Shown: positions 5,589 through 18,397, counted from the stretch's first letter. The stretch: DNA of 64,000 nucleotides from Alcanivorax sp. DSM 26293 (GCF_900107995.1 NZ_FNUM01000006.1:1-64000), one strand, 5' to 3'. Program-made: numbers and translations. The notes: generated by a model not told the origin, from the letters alone.

Positions 5589-8219
5589 CTAACGCGATGC
5601 CGCGCGCAGGACCGCTTCGGTGCGGCTGGAAACGCCGAGTTTGCTGTAGATGTTTTTCAGGTGCCATTTGGTGGTGGTGATGGAGGTGCCCGCTTTTTCG
5701 CTGATGCCGGCGTTGCTCAAGCCACCTTGCAACAGCTCGAAGATTTCCAGTTCCTTTGGCGTGAGCACCGCATCCGGGTCCACATCCAGCGGAGCAGTAG
5801 CCGGGGCCGCGTCGAAGACGGCGGGGAACAGGTCGGTATAAAACTCCGGCAGCATCAGCACGCCACGGCTCCACAGCTTTTTCATCAGCGCGGCCAGGCC
5901 CGGCGCTTCGTCGAATACCGAGCGGTTGATATTGAGCAGCCCGTAGCGGGTGATCAGTTCATCCACCCGTTTTGCCTGCTCACCGGCACTACTGCCACGG
6001 GCGGTGATTACCAACAGGTTGGCCTCCACGATGGAAGCCCGGGTCATGATCCCTGCCGCCTTCACAACTGAAAGCAACCGCTGCAACACGGCGTCTGCCT
6101 CGGCAAGGCGGCCATTGGCGATCAACCAGTAGGCCGCAGCCAGCCCTTTCCGTTCCCAGCTCTGGCTGTAAGTGGCCGGGGTGTGGGTGCCGTTGTTCGC
6201 CACCCAACCGGCCAGGTCGAATCGTTCCGCCACCGCATCCAGTCGGCTCCAGCAACCGGCGGTGAAGGCCTGGCGCACCATTTCCAGCACCGTCATGTTG
6301 ACGAAGCGCTGGTAGTTGCCCAGCTGCAGAATGCCCAGCAGTTTTTCCAGCATGCGCTCGGAGGGTTTCTGTTTGCCTTGTAGATGCTGAAGCCGCGACA
6401 GGGTCAGGTAGACCGTGGAAATCACTTCCGTGGCCGAGGCGGACGACACCATGGGCAGCAGGTCTTCGCACAGCTGTTGGGCTTCCTCCAGACGGTTCTG
6501 GTCGTACAGCACCACCACCATGCCGGTTGCCCACAGGGACCAGGTCGGGCTGTCCCGGGAGGTACCATGGAAATGCTCGTTGATAAACGCAACCGCTTCA
6601 CCGATATGGCCCAGCTGGTGGTTGGCCAGGGCGGTAATCAACCCGGCGTAGCCGGCGGTAAAATGATGCCCCAGGCGAAGCAAGACTTCCCGGGCCTGAC
6701 TGGAAAACGCCAACGCGGATTCCAGTCGTCCATGCTGCAGGTGGTAGTAGGCCACCATGGCCAGGGAGAAGGCCCGGATGTCCCGGTGACCACTGCTTTC
6801 CATCAGCAGGGACAGATTGGCACCCTCCATGAAGTCGGTATCGTGCTGGAACAATTGCAGGTGCATTTCCAGAAAGTCGATCACCCGGGCGTGATTGTCG
6901 CGGGCTTGCTGATCGTTACGCGGCGCCTCTTTCAATGCATCCAGATAATAACGGGCCCGAAAGAACCGGCGAGACAGAGTCAGGGTGCTGATCAAGGGGG
7001 CGGACAACTCATCACGGCTGAGAAGGGTGCTGTCCGACAGCGTTTCCGCCCAGTCGAGAATGTGGGCGGTATAACCTTCCCGTAGCCAGTAGTCGAAGGC
7101 CTGCTCCAGGCAGTGAATGAACAGGCTGTCGTCCCCGGCCCGTTTGGCATGCCATACGGCCTGCCGAAAATTCTGCTGGCGCACAAAGAAGCGGGTGGCA
7201 CGGCGGTGAATCGGCGCGATGCATTCGGGCATTTCAATGGCGACTCGGGCGCGCAAAAAATCTTTCAGTAACCCGTGATAGCGATACCAGCCGGGCCTGC
7301 CCGATATCGGGATCAGGAACAGTTCCCGGGAGGTCAGCTCCTCGATCAGACGGGCGGCGTGATCGCTCTGCAGCACCTGGTTGCACAGTTCCGCATTGAA
7401 GCTGTCCAGCAACGCGCTCTGCATGAACAGGGTGCGGGCGGTATCGGGCAGACCTTTCAACACCGCATGGCAGAAGTAGTCCATCAGCTCCGGCTGGCTG
7501 GCATCAAAGTCTTTCAGGGTCTGCATGCCCGAGCGCATGGCCGCCAGCAGGGCAATCTTGACCCCGGCCATCCAGCCTTCGGTAATGCTAAGCAGGTGGA
7601 CCATCTCCTCCTCATCCAGCGCCCCGCCGCCCAGACCTTCATTGAGGGCAGTGACTTCCTCACGGCGGATTTTCAGTTCGCTGGCGCCGATTTCCAGTAA
7701 CGCGTCCTCCAGCCGCAGGCGGCTGATATCCAGGGCCGGCTGGGTGCGGCTGGCGATGATCAGGTGCACGTCCGCCGGCGGCTGGTCCAACAGGGTGCTG
7801 ATGACACTGAGCGTTTCCGGGCTACGGATATGCTGGAAGTCATCAAAGACGATAAACAGGGGCCCGGCCACCTGCTCCAGGGCCTCGAAGAGCGCATCGG
7901 CAATGGACGATGGCGGCAGCTCAGCCACATCGAAGGGCATGAACCAGGAGGTATCGAACGCCGGCACGGCGGCCCGGGTCTGCTCGGCAAAACGGCGCAG
8001 GAAGCGCACCGGGTCATCATCCGCCGGGCGCAGGCTCAGAGAGACCACCACGCCGGGGCCGGGCCGGGATTGCCACTGGCTGAGCAGGGTGGATTTCCCC
8101 GCTCCGGCGGGAGCCAGCAACAGGGTGAGAGGCACGCGGGCGCAATGATCCAGCAATGCCACCAGTTCCTTCCGGTAGAACCGACCTGCCACGGGCCGGG
8201 ACGCATCAGTCGTACTCAT
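5589..8219 (-). CDS. MalT-like LuxR-family transcriptional regulator (LAL type)
   Basis: An 876-residue large ATP-binding LuxR-type regulator. An N-terminal STAND-type NTPase carries Walker A APAGAGKSTLL (residues 36-46) and a Walker B-like LFIVFDDFQHI. A long helical TPR-like middle follows, and a C-terminal LuxR helix-turn-helix (LTPKELEIFELL...TTTKWHLKNIYSKLGV, last 65 residues). Such proteins activate transcription after binding an inducer and ATP. The ligand cannot be read from sequence. It is encoded alone between the peroxidase and folE2, on the same strand as both; the peroxidase immediately downstream is a plausible target. Confidence 0.88.
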   Translation of the reverse strand: MSTTDASRPVAGRFYRKELVALLDHCARVPLTLLLAPAGAGKSTLLSQWQSRPGPGVVVSLSLRPADDDPVRFLRRFAEQTRAAVPAFDTSWFMPFDVAELPPSSIADALFEALEQVAGPLFIVFDDFQHIRSPETLSVISTLLDQPPADVHLIIASRTQPALDISRLRLEDALLEIGASELKIRREEVTALNEGLGGGALDEEEMVHLLSITEGWMAGVKIALLAAMRSGMQTLKDFDASQPELMDYFCHAVLKGLPDTARTLFMQSALLDSFNAELCNQVLQSDHAARLIEELTSRELFLIPISGRPGWYRYHGLLKDFLRARVAIEMPECIAPIHRRATRFFVRQQNFRQAVWHAKRAGDDSLFIHCLEQAFDYWLREGYTAHILDWAETLSDSTLLSRDELSAPLISTLTLSRRFFRARYYLDALKEAPRNDQQARDNHARVIDFLEMHLQLFQHDTDFMEGANLSLLMESSGHRDIRAFSLAMVAYYHLQHGRLESALAFSSQAREVLLRLGHHFTAGYAGLITALANHQLGHIGEAVAFINEHFHGTSRDSPTWSLWATGMVVVLYDQNRLEEAQQLCEDLLPMVSSASATEVISTVYLTLSRLQHLQGKQKPSERMLEKLLGILQLGNYQRFVNMTVLEMVRQAFTAGCWSRLDAVAERFDLAGWVANNGTHTPATYSQSWERKGLAAAYWLIANGRLAEADAVLQRLLSVVKAAGIMTRASIVEANLLVITARGSSAGEQAKRVDELITRYGLLNINRSVFDEAPGLAALMKKLWSRGVLMLPEFYTDLFPAVFDAAPATAPLDVDPDAVLTPKELEIFELLQGGLSNAGISEKAGTSITTTKWHLKNIYSKLGVSSRTEAVLRAASR

Positions 8220-8442
8220 TTCTGATCTGCCTAGCGTTTTTTATTGTTGTACTGCCATCGGCTGGCTGGGACGTCAGTGCCGATATGCAAACTAACGGAT
8301 ATTGGCTCACCCGAACCGGCATTTGATCACAAACCGAACAACAGGTAGCGGCATGGCCGCAAATCACAAAAGGCGTGATTGAGAGGACGCGGGGCTGAGG
8401 TCGGATCTCCGACCGGGGGCTGAGAGCTGGGGCGCGACCCAC

Positions 8443-8480
8443 AAAAAAGCCCCCTTTCCGTCAGGAAAGAGGGCTTCTTG
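8443..8480 (-). terminator. rho-independent terminator of folE2
   Basis: On the minus strand a stem made of AGCCCTCTTTCC and GGAAAGGGGGCT is followed by a TTTTTT tract (8449-8443). It lies within 20 bp of the folE2 stop codon. Confidence 0.85.
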
Positions 8481-8495
8481 TGGTGCGCTGACTGA

Positions 8496-9467
8496 TCAGG
8501 GAATCGGCAGGTAACCGCCGTCCACTTCCTTGGTGACAATGGCCACCGCGTTGTGGGCGTGCAGGCTTTCCAGGTGATTGACCCGCAGCCAGAAATCCTT
8601 GTAGCAACCCTGGGGATTCAGGGCCTGCTTGAGGCGACGGGCCGCATCTTCACAGAACATCAGGTTCTGGCCGTTGAGCAGGGCGAATTCCTGTTCGTCC
8701 ACCCGCTTCACGGCGGTCTGCACCGGGGTTTTCAGAGCCCCTTCGATGGAATCGATCAGCGCAGTGATGGGGAACGCATCGCCTTCGGTGTGATCCAGCA
8801 GGACCCGCACCTGGGCCACGGAGCGCTGACTGTGCGGGGTGGCCAGAATACCCTCTTCGGTCCCCAGCCACTCAAACACCGCATCCGCATCGACCTTGCC
8901 TTCCGCAAAGTCACGGCGGAACTGTTCCTGAATCAGCTGGCGGGACAAGGCCGCTGAACACGGGCAAGTGGAGGAGTACGGCACTTCCACGTACATCTCG
9001 ATCCGCATGCCTTCTTCACACAGGGTGCCCTTGATGCTGACCGGGTAGCTCTTCCAGCCGGAATAGCTGCTCTTCAGGGCAGGACGACGCATGGAGTATT
9101 CAAAGTCCAGCTGCACAAAGCCGCGGGTGCTGAGGCCTTCATGGGTCTGCAGGAAATTACGCAGCAGCTGCTCAATGGATGCAGCACTGACCGAATGATC
9201 GCCAAAGGTCTCTTCCAGCATCAGAAACAGCCGGGACATATGGATACCCTTGGAATCCGGGTTGGCCAGATTCACATAGGCCTGGATAGAGGTGCTCACC
9301 GGGCGCTCACCGGCCAGGGTGTCACTGACCCGGGCAGGCAGGTGGATTTCGCTCATGCCGACCCAATCCAGGGTGCTATGGATGTGATCCACCATGGAAT
9401 TGGACGCGACGTCCGGCATCTGTTTGGTGCCACCGGCACCAGTTTCACGTGTCATGGGATTCTCCAT
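8496..9467 (-). CDS. folE2: GTP cyclohydrolase I type B (FolE2)
   Basis: This 323-residue protein matches the FolE2/GCYH-IB family, which converts GTP to 7,8-dihydroneopterin triphosphate for folate and queuosine synthesis. Typical segments are [10 protein letters not shown], a central [17 protein letters not shown] with the conserved metal-ligand and nucleophile cysteines, and a C-terminal [13 protein letters not shown]. Length is normal for the family. Many bacteria use FolE2 when zinc is scarce, but I see no clear Zur operator upstream. The start ATG at 9467 is followed by an in-frame ATG five codons later, so the first few residues are uncertain. It is monocistronic with its own terminator. 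Confidence 0.92.
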   Translation of the reverse strand: MENPMTRETGAGGTKQMPDVASNSMVDHIHSTLDWVGMSEIHLPARVSDTLAGERPVSTSIQAYVNLANPDSKGIHMSRLFLMLEETFGDHSVSAASIEQLLRNFLQTHEGLSTRGFVQLDFEYSMRRPALKSSYSGWKSYPVSIKGTLCEEGMRIEMYVEVPYSSTCPCSAALSRQLIQEQFRRDFAEGKVDADAVFEWLGTEEGILATPHSQRSVAQVRVLLDHTEGDAFPITALIDSIEGALKTPVQTAVKRVDEQEFALLNGQNLMFCEDAARRLKQALNPQGCYKDFWLRVNHLESLHAHNAVAIVTKEVDGGYLPIP

Positions 9468-9638
9468 AGGGGCGCACGAGAGACCATCTTATGGCCCGTC
9501 GGGTGAACAAAACGGTAACCCGACTGTCATCGCCCTGACTGACAAGGGGGGCAAGTCTAGCAGAAAGTCTCCCGCAAATTGACCATTTGCGGGCGCGGCT
9601 TTGGCTATGGGATTGACAGAATGGCCCTATCAGCCCGA

Positions 9639-10523
9639 TCAGATCGGTTCGTCTGCACTACCCACCAGTTCCTGGAAGCGAGCCAGCGCATGCAGGGGGC
9701 GGAACATCTCTTCACTGCGGGCATGACGGCGCAGGGTTTCGGAGGTCTGGATGGCCGCATCCAGGTCGGCGAGCGCATTATCGATCTCACCCAACCCGGC
9801 CCAGGCGCAGGCGCGCTGGTACAAGGCATGGGAGTTTTCTTCATCCACTTCCAGCACCCGGTCACACAGGCTCAAGGCCCAGCGTTGTTCGCCCAGCTCC
9901 AGGGCCGCATCGGCCTTCCAGGCCAGGGCTTCCGGATCATCCGGGCGTAATTCCAGAATCCGGTCATACAGCTCGATCTTGGCCTGGGCGCTGGGCTCCT
10001 TGGTGGCCTTGAGCCACAGGCTGTGGATCTCGTTGGTGCGCTCGATCTCTTCCTGGTTTTCGGCAATGGTCAGGGATTTCTTGCGCAGCTCCCGCTCCAG
10101 ATCCGCCAGGCGAGCCTCGTACTCGCTGGTCAGACGGGCCATTTCCTTTTCCGCGTAAACCCGCACGTTGTCCTTCAGGTCACGAATGGTGGACCAGCCC
10201 ACCAGCGCCAGAATGGAAGCGGCACCGGCAATCAGATAGAAGAAATAGGTCACCGTGTTGGTGGCATAGCCCATGGCCTTGTCTGCCACTTCCAGCTCCC
10301 GGTCAGTGACCAGCAGGTTCATCTGGTTACGGTATTCCATCATGTCCTGGCGGAGGTTACGCAACTCGCCAAGGATCCAGTTTTCCCGGAACTGGGAAAT
10401 GACCGGCCCCTTCTCGATTTCGCTTTCAGCCTCCTGGCGGGGAGCCTCATCGGTTTCCGCCATGACGGTGGGCGCCAGGCCCAGAAACAACACCCCCAGC
10501 AATGCCAGGCGCGCAAGTCGCAT
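9639..10523 (-). CDS. TPR-repeat membrane protein with coiled coil
   Basis: A protein of about 294 residues, starting at ATG 10523 so that it opens with a signal-like MRLARLALLGVLFLGL. The longer frame starts at TTG and lacks this logic. A transmembrane segment (YFFYLIAGAASILALVGW) lies near residue 100. A charged coiled coil follows (about 120-175), then TPR-like repeats near the C-terminus (YDRILELRPDDPEALAWKAD, CDRVLEVDEENSHALYQRA). It probably sits in the inner membrane with TPRs on one face as a protein-interaction scaffold. The function and partner are unknown. It is divergent from ectR. Confidence 0.7.
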   Translation of the reverse strand: MRLARLALLGVLFLGLAPTVMAETDEAPRQEAESEIEKGPVISQFRENWILGELRNLRQDMMEYRNQMNLLVTDRELEVADKAMGYATNTVTYFFYLIAGAASILALVGWSTIRDLKDNVRVYAEKEMARLTSEYEARLADLERELRKKSLTIAENQEEIERTNEIHSLWLKATKEPSAQAKIELYDRILELRPDDPEALAWKADAALELGEQRWALSLCDRVLEVDEENSHALYQRACAWAGLGEIDNALADLDAAIQTSETLRRHARSEEMFRPLHALARFQELVGSADEPI

Positions 10524-10826
10524 TCTCTGCAAGACTCTATCCTCAATCTGTCGACTTACGTTTAAACGGCGCAAGAAGCGGTCACTTCAGGCCCAGAGTA
10601 TGGTCGCATTAAGCCCTGCCATGTGCCACCACTGTGGCCACATTCGCCAGGCCGGCCGGACCCCAGCCCCACCCACACATCCACCGGGGAAGGCTCTGAC
10701 CGGGGCGCAATACTGATTCAACAAGGAGAGCAATTTCGGGTCATTGCCAGGCCTTTGGCAAATCCCGTGCAGGCCAGAAAAGACGCGGCATCGCGCCGTT
10801 TCGGCGGGCTTGCGTCAGCAGTTACT
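10524..10826. other. gene-free divergent intergenic region
   Basis: This stretch separates the TPR gene from ectR. I see no gene. It ends at the ectR promoter. The open frame reaching back from ectR to 10623 has no ribosome site and no MarR features before residue 109, so it is treated as noncoding. Confidence 0.6.
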
Positions 10827-10855
10827 TTGACTTCTAAATGTTTTACCTCTAAAAT
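10827..10855 (+). promoter_or_regulatory. sigma-70 promoter of the ectR-ectABC operon
   Basis: TTGACT (10827-10832) and TAAAAT (10850-10855) are separated by exactly 17 bp, a near-consensus sigma-70 promoter. The surrounding 50 bp is AT-rich in a GC-rich genome. It lies 92 bp ahead of the ectR start, and because ectA follows ectR by 4 bp it may drive the whole ectoine operon. Regulator binding here is inference. Confidence 0.75.
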
Positions 10856-10946
10856 AGCTTACCAATTTTCGCAAGGAATTACTTGGCGTTGCCCTGAATG
10901 GTGTGGGGTTGAATCCTTACATCTCAAAGGTGATTGCAGACTGATT

Positions 10947-11537
10947 ATGTCCAATAACGGTCACATTACTTTGTTATCAAGAGAACGGACGGCAATGGCC
11001 AGACACGAAGACGTGCTGATTGCATTAAGACAGATTATTCGCGCCACCGACCTTTACTCTCGCAAGTTGAGCAAGGTCTCGGGGCTCACTTCGCCGCAGC
11101 TACTCATCATGCAGGCGATTTCGGCTCACGGTGAAATCACCATGGGCGACCTGGCCAATGAGGTCTCTCTCAGCCAGGCCACCATCACCACCATTCTGGA
11201 CCGCCTGGAAAAGCGGGAGCTTGTCGAGCGCAAGCGCGGCGAGCAGGACAAACGTCGGGTCTACGCTCACCTGACCCCGGCCGGTGACGACATCATCGAC
11301 CAGGCCCCTACCCCGCTTCAGGACGAATTCATCGAGCGTTTTGACCGCCTGGAAGATTGGGAGCAATCGTTAATCCTCAGCTCCCTGCAACGGGTGGCCG
11401 CGATGATGAATGCCGGGGATATCGACGCGTCCCCGGTATTGGATCTGGGCGCCATCGACCGCGCCCAACCAGCGGTGGACATGAGTAGTCGCCGCGAACG
11501 CGAAGCCAACTCTTTCTCTAAAACGGACCAAAAGTGA
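10947..11537 (+). CDS. ectR: MarR-family regulator of ectoine synthesis (EctR)
   Basis: A 196-residue MarR-family winged-helix protein. The DNA-binding part is clear: MGDLANEVSLSQATITTILDRLEKRELVERKRGEQDKRRVYAHLTPAG written here in family order, with the recognition helix around SQATITTILDR. Homologues called EctR repress ectABC at low salt in methanotrophs and related bacteria. Start ATG 10947 (MSNNGHITLLSRERTAMARHE) is preferred over ATG 10995 because the extra residues resemble EctR proteins as I recall them. The stop is 4 bp before ectA, so regulator and enzymes are probably one transcript, giving autoregulation. The C-terminal tail after residue 150 is not conserved. Confidence 0.85.
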   Translation: MSNNGHITLLSRERTAMARHEDVLIALRQIIRATDLYSRKLSKVSGLTSPQLLIMQAISAHGEITMGDLANEVSLSQATITTILDRLEKRELVERKRGEQDKRRVYAHLTPAGDDIIDQAPTPLQDEFIERFDRLEDWEQSLILSSLQRVAAMMNAGDIDASPVLDLGAIDRAQPAVDMSSRREREANSFSKTDQK

Positions 11538-11541
11538 AACC

Positions 11542-13441
<1,900 letters not shown>

Positions 13442-13452
13442 ACAGACTGCCC

Positions 13453-13474
13453 GCTCCCCCGGTTCCGGGGGAGC
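13453..13474 (+). terminator. strong hairpin between ectB and ectC
   Basis: GCTCCCCCGG and CCGGGGGAGC form a perfect 10-bp stem with a two-base loop, followed 14 bp later by a run of Ts (TTTTTT). It lies in the 70-bp ectB-ectC gap. It could be a partial terminator or a 3'-end stabiliser that sets ectB and ectC levels apart. Confidence 0.6.
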
Positions 13475-13511
13475 CTTTCTCCCTCCCTTTTTTGCTCAGG
13501 AGTCATAATTC

Positions 13512-13907
13512 ATGATCGTTCGCACTCTGGCGGAAGCCGAGAAGTCAGACCGTTGTGTCAAAGCCGAAAACGGCAACTGGCAGTCTGTTCGCCTGTCCCT
13601 GAAAGACGACAAGATGGGGCATTCGTTCAACATCACCACCATCTTCAAGGGCACCAAGACTCACATCCACTACCAGAACCATCTGGAAACCGTGTATGTG
13701 ATGTCGGGTAACGGCAAGGTAGAAACCATTTCCGATGGCAAGGTCTACGACCTGAAGCCCGGCACTGTCTACCTGCTCAATGAGCACGACGAACATTATC
13801 TCTATGGCGGCGACGAAGACATGGTCGTGGCCTGCGTTTTCGATCCGCCGCTGAGCGGCAAGGAAGTGCACGATGAAAATGGCGTTTACCCGGCAGATGT
13901 TGATTAA
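13512..13907 (+). CDS. ectC: L-ectoine synthase
   Basis: EctC, 131 residues, a cupin metalloenzyme that cyclises N-gamma-acetyl-diaminobutyrate to ectoine. The opening [20 protein letters not shown] is typical. Putative iron ligands by family comparison are Glu59 (HYQNHLE), Tyr87 (GTVYLL) and His95 ([14 protein letters not shown]). CAGGAG upstream of the ATG is the ribosome site. It ends the operon and is followed by a terminator. Neither an ectD hydroxylase nor a dedicated aspartokinase lies beside it, so this locus encodes ectoine rather than hydroxyectoine. Confidence 0.96.
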   Translation: MIVRTLAEAEKSDRCVKAENGNWQSVRLSLKDDKMGHSFNITTIFKGTKTHIHYQNHLETVYVMSGNGKVETISDGKVYDLKPGTVYLLNEHDEHYLYGGDEDMVVACVFDPPLSGKEVHDENGVYPADVD

Positions 13908-13930
13908 GCGACCGGGCACTCGCTGACAAG

Positions 13931-13964
13931 AAAAAACGGGGCGCTTCAAGCGCCCCGTTTTTTT
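13931..13964. terminator. bidirectional rho-independent terminator after ectC
   Basis: CGGGGCGCT and AGCGCCCCG form a perfect stem (13937-13957), with AAAAAA before it and TTTTTTT after it, so it can work in both directions. It ends the ectoine operon and shields it from the convergent porin gene. Confidence 0.92.
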
Positions 13965-13981
13965 GCCCTTCAGACTTTACC

Positions 13982-14053
13982 GTTGGAGCCTTGTTCACAA
14001 GGCGAACCTTCCACGTTCCCCAGCAAGCTTCGCCATGCCGACATGGCTCCAAC
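13982..14053. repeat. REP-like inverted repeat
   Basis: The arms GTTGGAGCC (13982-13990) and GGCTCCAAC (14045-14053) are perfect inverted copies, with further imperfect pairing inward (GGCGAA/TTCGCC). The layout resembles the 43841-43912 palindrome and Pseudomonas-type REP pairs. It lies between two convergent genes. Confidence 0.6.
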
Positions 14054-14074
14054 ACCTCAACCGAAGCGCCATTC

Positions 14075-15268
14075 TCAAAACGCGTACTTGGCAGTGAACT
14101 GCACACGCTTCAGATCACCATTGTCACCGGCTTCGGTTTCCCGTTCGGCATAAATCAGCTCTCCCCCCAATGACAGGGGCTTTGCCACCTGCCAGATCAG
14201 GTTGGCATGGGCGCTCTGGACGGTTTCGTTGGTGGTGCCGGCCACAGTCTCCGGGTTATCCGCTTCGCTCATGGACACCGCAAAGTTCGACCTCCAACGA
14301 TCATTCCAGTTGTGGTGCAGGGCCAGTACCGCACTCCACTGATCAATCAGCTCGATATCGCCATCCGCTTCAATTTGCCCGGAGCGGAATGCATTCAGGG
14401 TGTGGTAACGGCCAATGGCATTGCCGTAATTGAGCTGGAAGCGTACATCATCCATCTCGCCCAGCATCATCTTGCCTGCCAGTGCCAGTCCGTAGCCATA
14501 TTCGCTCTCGTCCCGGTCCTGGCCACCGATGTTGTCCTGGTAGGCCAGCTCACGCCCCATGCCGGACAGGCTCACATTGCCCCAGTCTCCGGTCAGGTTG
14601 TAGCGCAGCACCACATCAGGCACACCATTATCGTCGTAGGGATTTTCCGTGCCGCCGTAGAGCGTCGTGGAGGGGTTCTCCAGGGCCAGCATGATCGGGC
14701 CACTGGTGTAACGAATCTGCGGTTGGCGCTCGAAGACGGTGCCGGCAGCACCCACAAAATCCAGGGTTTCCGGCAACGCACTGACATTGAAAAAGGTGGA
14801 CCAGGTCTGTCCGAACAACCACTTGTCCCAGCTCAGATAGGCATGGCGAATACGTGGCGCATAGCTATTGGTAATACGCTCGTCACCAAGGCCGGTGGTC
14901 TGAAAATCGATTTCGATATGGCCCTTCACATCCCCCACCGGAGTACGGGTAACACTCTTCAGCCAGAAGCGGCTCTGTTTGGCATGCATATGCAGCTTGC
15001 CGGAGCCCTCTTCCCCCGCCACAGGAATGGTGGAAGGCACCATAAAGTCCTCACCGATCGCCGCTGATGCTTCTTCACCATCGCTGTATTTGCTGTAGAT
15101 CGTGTCAGCTTTGATAAAACCACCAAAGGTGATCTGGCTGTTTCCGCCACTGTGTTCCAGTTTGTTTTCCAGCTCGGCTACCCGCTCCTCCAGGGTAGCG
15201 GCACCCGCCATACCCGCATGGGCAAATAGAACGGCGGCACACAGGTACTTGGGTTTTATTGCTGTCAT
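14075..15268 (-). CDS. DcaP-like outer-membrane porin
   Basis: A 397-residue protein with a signal peptide (cleavage near AGMAGA-A), a short coiled coil (LEERVAELENKLEH) that resembles the periplasmic trimerisation helix of DcaP porins, and a beta-barrel rich in alternating aromatic and polar strands ending in TAKYAF. GGFIKADTIYSKYS and DFQTTG are typical of the family. DcaP-type porins take up small carboxylates and similar anions. It is divergent from acs with a shared 200-bp control region, so a role in bringing acetate or another organic acid through the outer membrane is a fair inference. Confidence 0.8.
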   Translation of the reverse strand: MTAIKPKYLCAAVLFAHAGMAGAATLEERVAELENKLEHSGGNSQITFGGFIKADTIYSKYSDGEEASAAIGEDFMVPSTIPVAGEEGSGKLHMHAKQSRFWLKSVTRTPVGDVKGHIEIDFQTTGLGDERITNSYAPRIRHAYLSWDKWLFGQTWSTFFNVSALPETLDFVGAAGTVFERQPQIRYTSGPIMLALENPSTTLYGGTENPYDDNGVPDVVLRYNLTGDWGNVSLSGMGRELAYQDNIGGQDRDESEYGYGLALAGKMMLGEMDDVRFQLNYGNAIGRYHTLNAFRSGQIEADGDIELIDQWSAVLALHHNWNDRWRSNFAVSMSEADNPETVAGTTNETVQSAHANLIWQVAKPLSLGGELIYAERETEAGDNGDLKRVQFTAKYAF

Positions 15269-15378
15269 GGCCCTGCCCTCTTGTTTTCATCAACACGTAA
15301 GTCACTCCATCAACAGCTTGCTCGGCCCCTGAGCGCACAACTATTAGCCATAGGTCGAAAAGGGGCTGTCTTCCCTTA

Positions 15379-15390
15379 AGACCAAGGTCT
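15379..15390. promoter_or_regulatory. palindromic operator candidate between porin and acs
   Basis: AGACC-AA-GGTCT, flanked by TTA and AA, is an inverted repeat 78 bp ahead of the acs start and 110 bp ahead of the divergent porin. NarL/LuxR-type response regulators bind such short inverted half sites. CrbR/ErdR homologues control acs, and crbR is the next gene, which makes this a candidate binding site. It is untested. Confidence 0.45.
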
Positions 15391-15467
15391 AATTCAGGGC
15401 ACCGCCGTGCTTTCGCACACTGGAAGCATCCTTGATAACAACCGCATCACTTCAGTGAGGAAGTCCC

Positions 15468-17417
<1,950 letters not shown>

Positions 17418-17525
17418 GTGAGAGGTGCGCCGGGGCGCTGAAACGGACCTGCGCGCACTCAGCACCCATGCACCACGGCCAGAGATTTATGCTGAAGGGA
17501 ACCCGTTGTTTCCTGTTTTTCCCAC

Positions 17526-17562
17526 GCTGCCCTGCGGGTCTTCCAAAGGGCAGCATCTTTTT
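17526..17562 (+). terminator. rho-independent terminator of acs
   Basis: GCTGCCCT (17526-17533) and AGGGCAGC (17547-17554) pair, and ATCTTTTTTT follows. It ends the acs transcript before crbR, so crbR needs its own promoter in the last 30 bp or depends on read-through. Confidence 0.8.
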
Positions 17563-17586
17563 TTCTTTCATGCTTAAATCGGGGCC

Positions 17587-18243
17587 ATGACAACAATACT
17601 GATAGCCGATGACCATCCCCTTTTCCGCGCTGCCCTGAAACAGGCGGTAGCCGCCAGCTTTGTCGATGCCACCATCCATGAAGCCGACTCTCTGGCGACT
17701 CTGGAGACGCTGGGGCAACAGGCCATTCCCTTCGATGTGATTCTGCTCGATTTGCATATGCCGGGCACCCATGGCTTTTCCGGGCTGGTCTACCTGCGCG
17801 AACAGTATCGCAAGGTGCCGCTGGTGGTGATTTCCGCAACGGAAAGTGTTGATGTGATTCAACGGGCCATTCATTTTGGCGCCGACGGCTTTATCCCCAA
17901 ATCCGCTTCCATCGAAACCATGACCGACGCCATGGGCAAGATCATGGCTGGCGAACGCTGGCTTCCCGAACACGCCCGCCGGGCCATGCCCCCTACCCTG
18001 CCCGATCACTCTGGCATGAGCGAGCGCATCGCCAGCCTGACACCACAACAATTCCGGGTCATGGGCATGTTGATGGAAGGCATGCAGAACAAGGTGATTG
18101 CCTACGAACTGGATATCTCGGAAGCCACCATCAAGGCCCACATGACCGCCATCTTCCGCAAACTGGGAGTGCGCAACCGCACCCAGGCGGTGCTGGCATT
18201 GAAGGACCTGGCGATTGAACCGCAGGGGGTGGATGGCAATTAA
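17587..18243 (+). CDS. crbR: NarL/LuxR-type response regulator of acetate metabolism (CrbR/ErdR)
   Basis: A 218-residue response regulator. The receiver domain carries the acidic pair in IADDHPLF, the phospho-acceptor aspartate in ILLDLHMPG, and K in FIPKSAS. The C-terminal LuxR helix-turn-helix is LTPQQFRVMGMLMEGMQNKVIAYELDISEATIKAHM as read in two parts. In Pseudomonas and Vibrio the orthologues ErdR/CrbR activate acs when signalled by the SSS-domain kinase MxtR/CrbS, encoded here convergently next door. Its last codon and stop lie in the repeat element at 18238-18397. The Shine-Dalgarno is weak. Confidence 0.85.
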   Translation: MTTILIADDHPLFRAALKQAVAASFVDATIHEADSLATLETLGQQAIPFDVILLDLHMPGTHGFSGLVYLREQYRKVPLVVISATESVDVIQRAIHFGADGFIPKSASIETMTDAMGKIMAGERWLPEHARRAMPPTLPDHSGMSERIASLTPQQFRVMGMLMEGMQNKVIAYELDISEATIKAHMTAIFRKLGVRNRTQAVLALKDLAIEPQGVDGN

Positions 18244-18397
18244 TAGTTAATAATGAATAATTAATAGTTGCGCGCGAAAGGTAGTCACAGCCGGACCGCA
18301 TGAGGCCGCGCTCAAAGACTGGGCGCGGCCTCATGCATTTTAGAAAGCGAGAATTTCTGATCGCGCGTTATTAATTATTCATTATTAACTATTAATT
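18238..18397. repeat. 160-bp heptamer-bounded element, TTAATAG type, copy 1
   Basis: The ends are AT-rich inverted repeats of about 30 bp built from 7-bp units TTAATAG, TTAATAA, TGAATAA and TTAATAG, each leading into GCGCG. The centre holds a GC-rich hairpin (GAGGCCGCG/CGCGGCCTC, 18298-18336). Copy 2 at 60216-60375 is also 160 bp with the same ends. The left end supplies the stop codon of crbR and the right end the last residues and stop of crbS, so the element probably also ends transcription from both sides. Confidence 0.85.

Noticed and set aside
9468-9600. Zur operator ahead of folE2
   Set aside because: No AT-rich GTTATANNATAAC-like palindrome is visible, so zinc control is not claimed.
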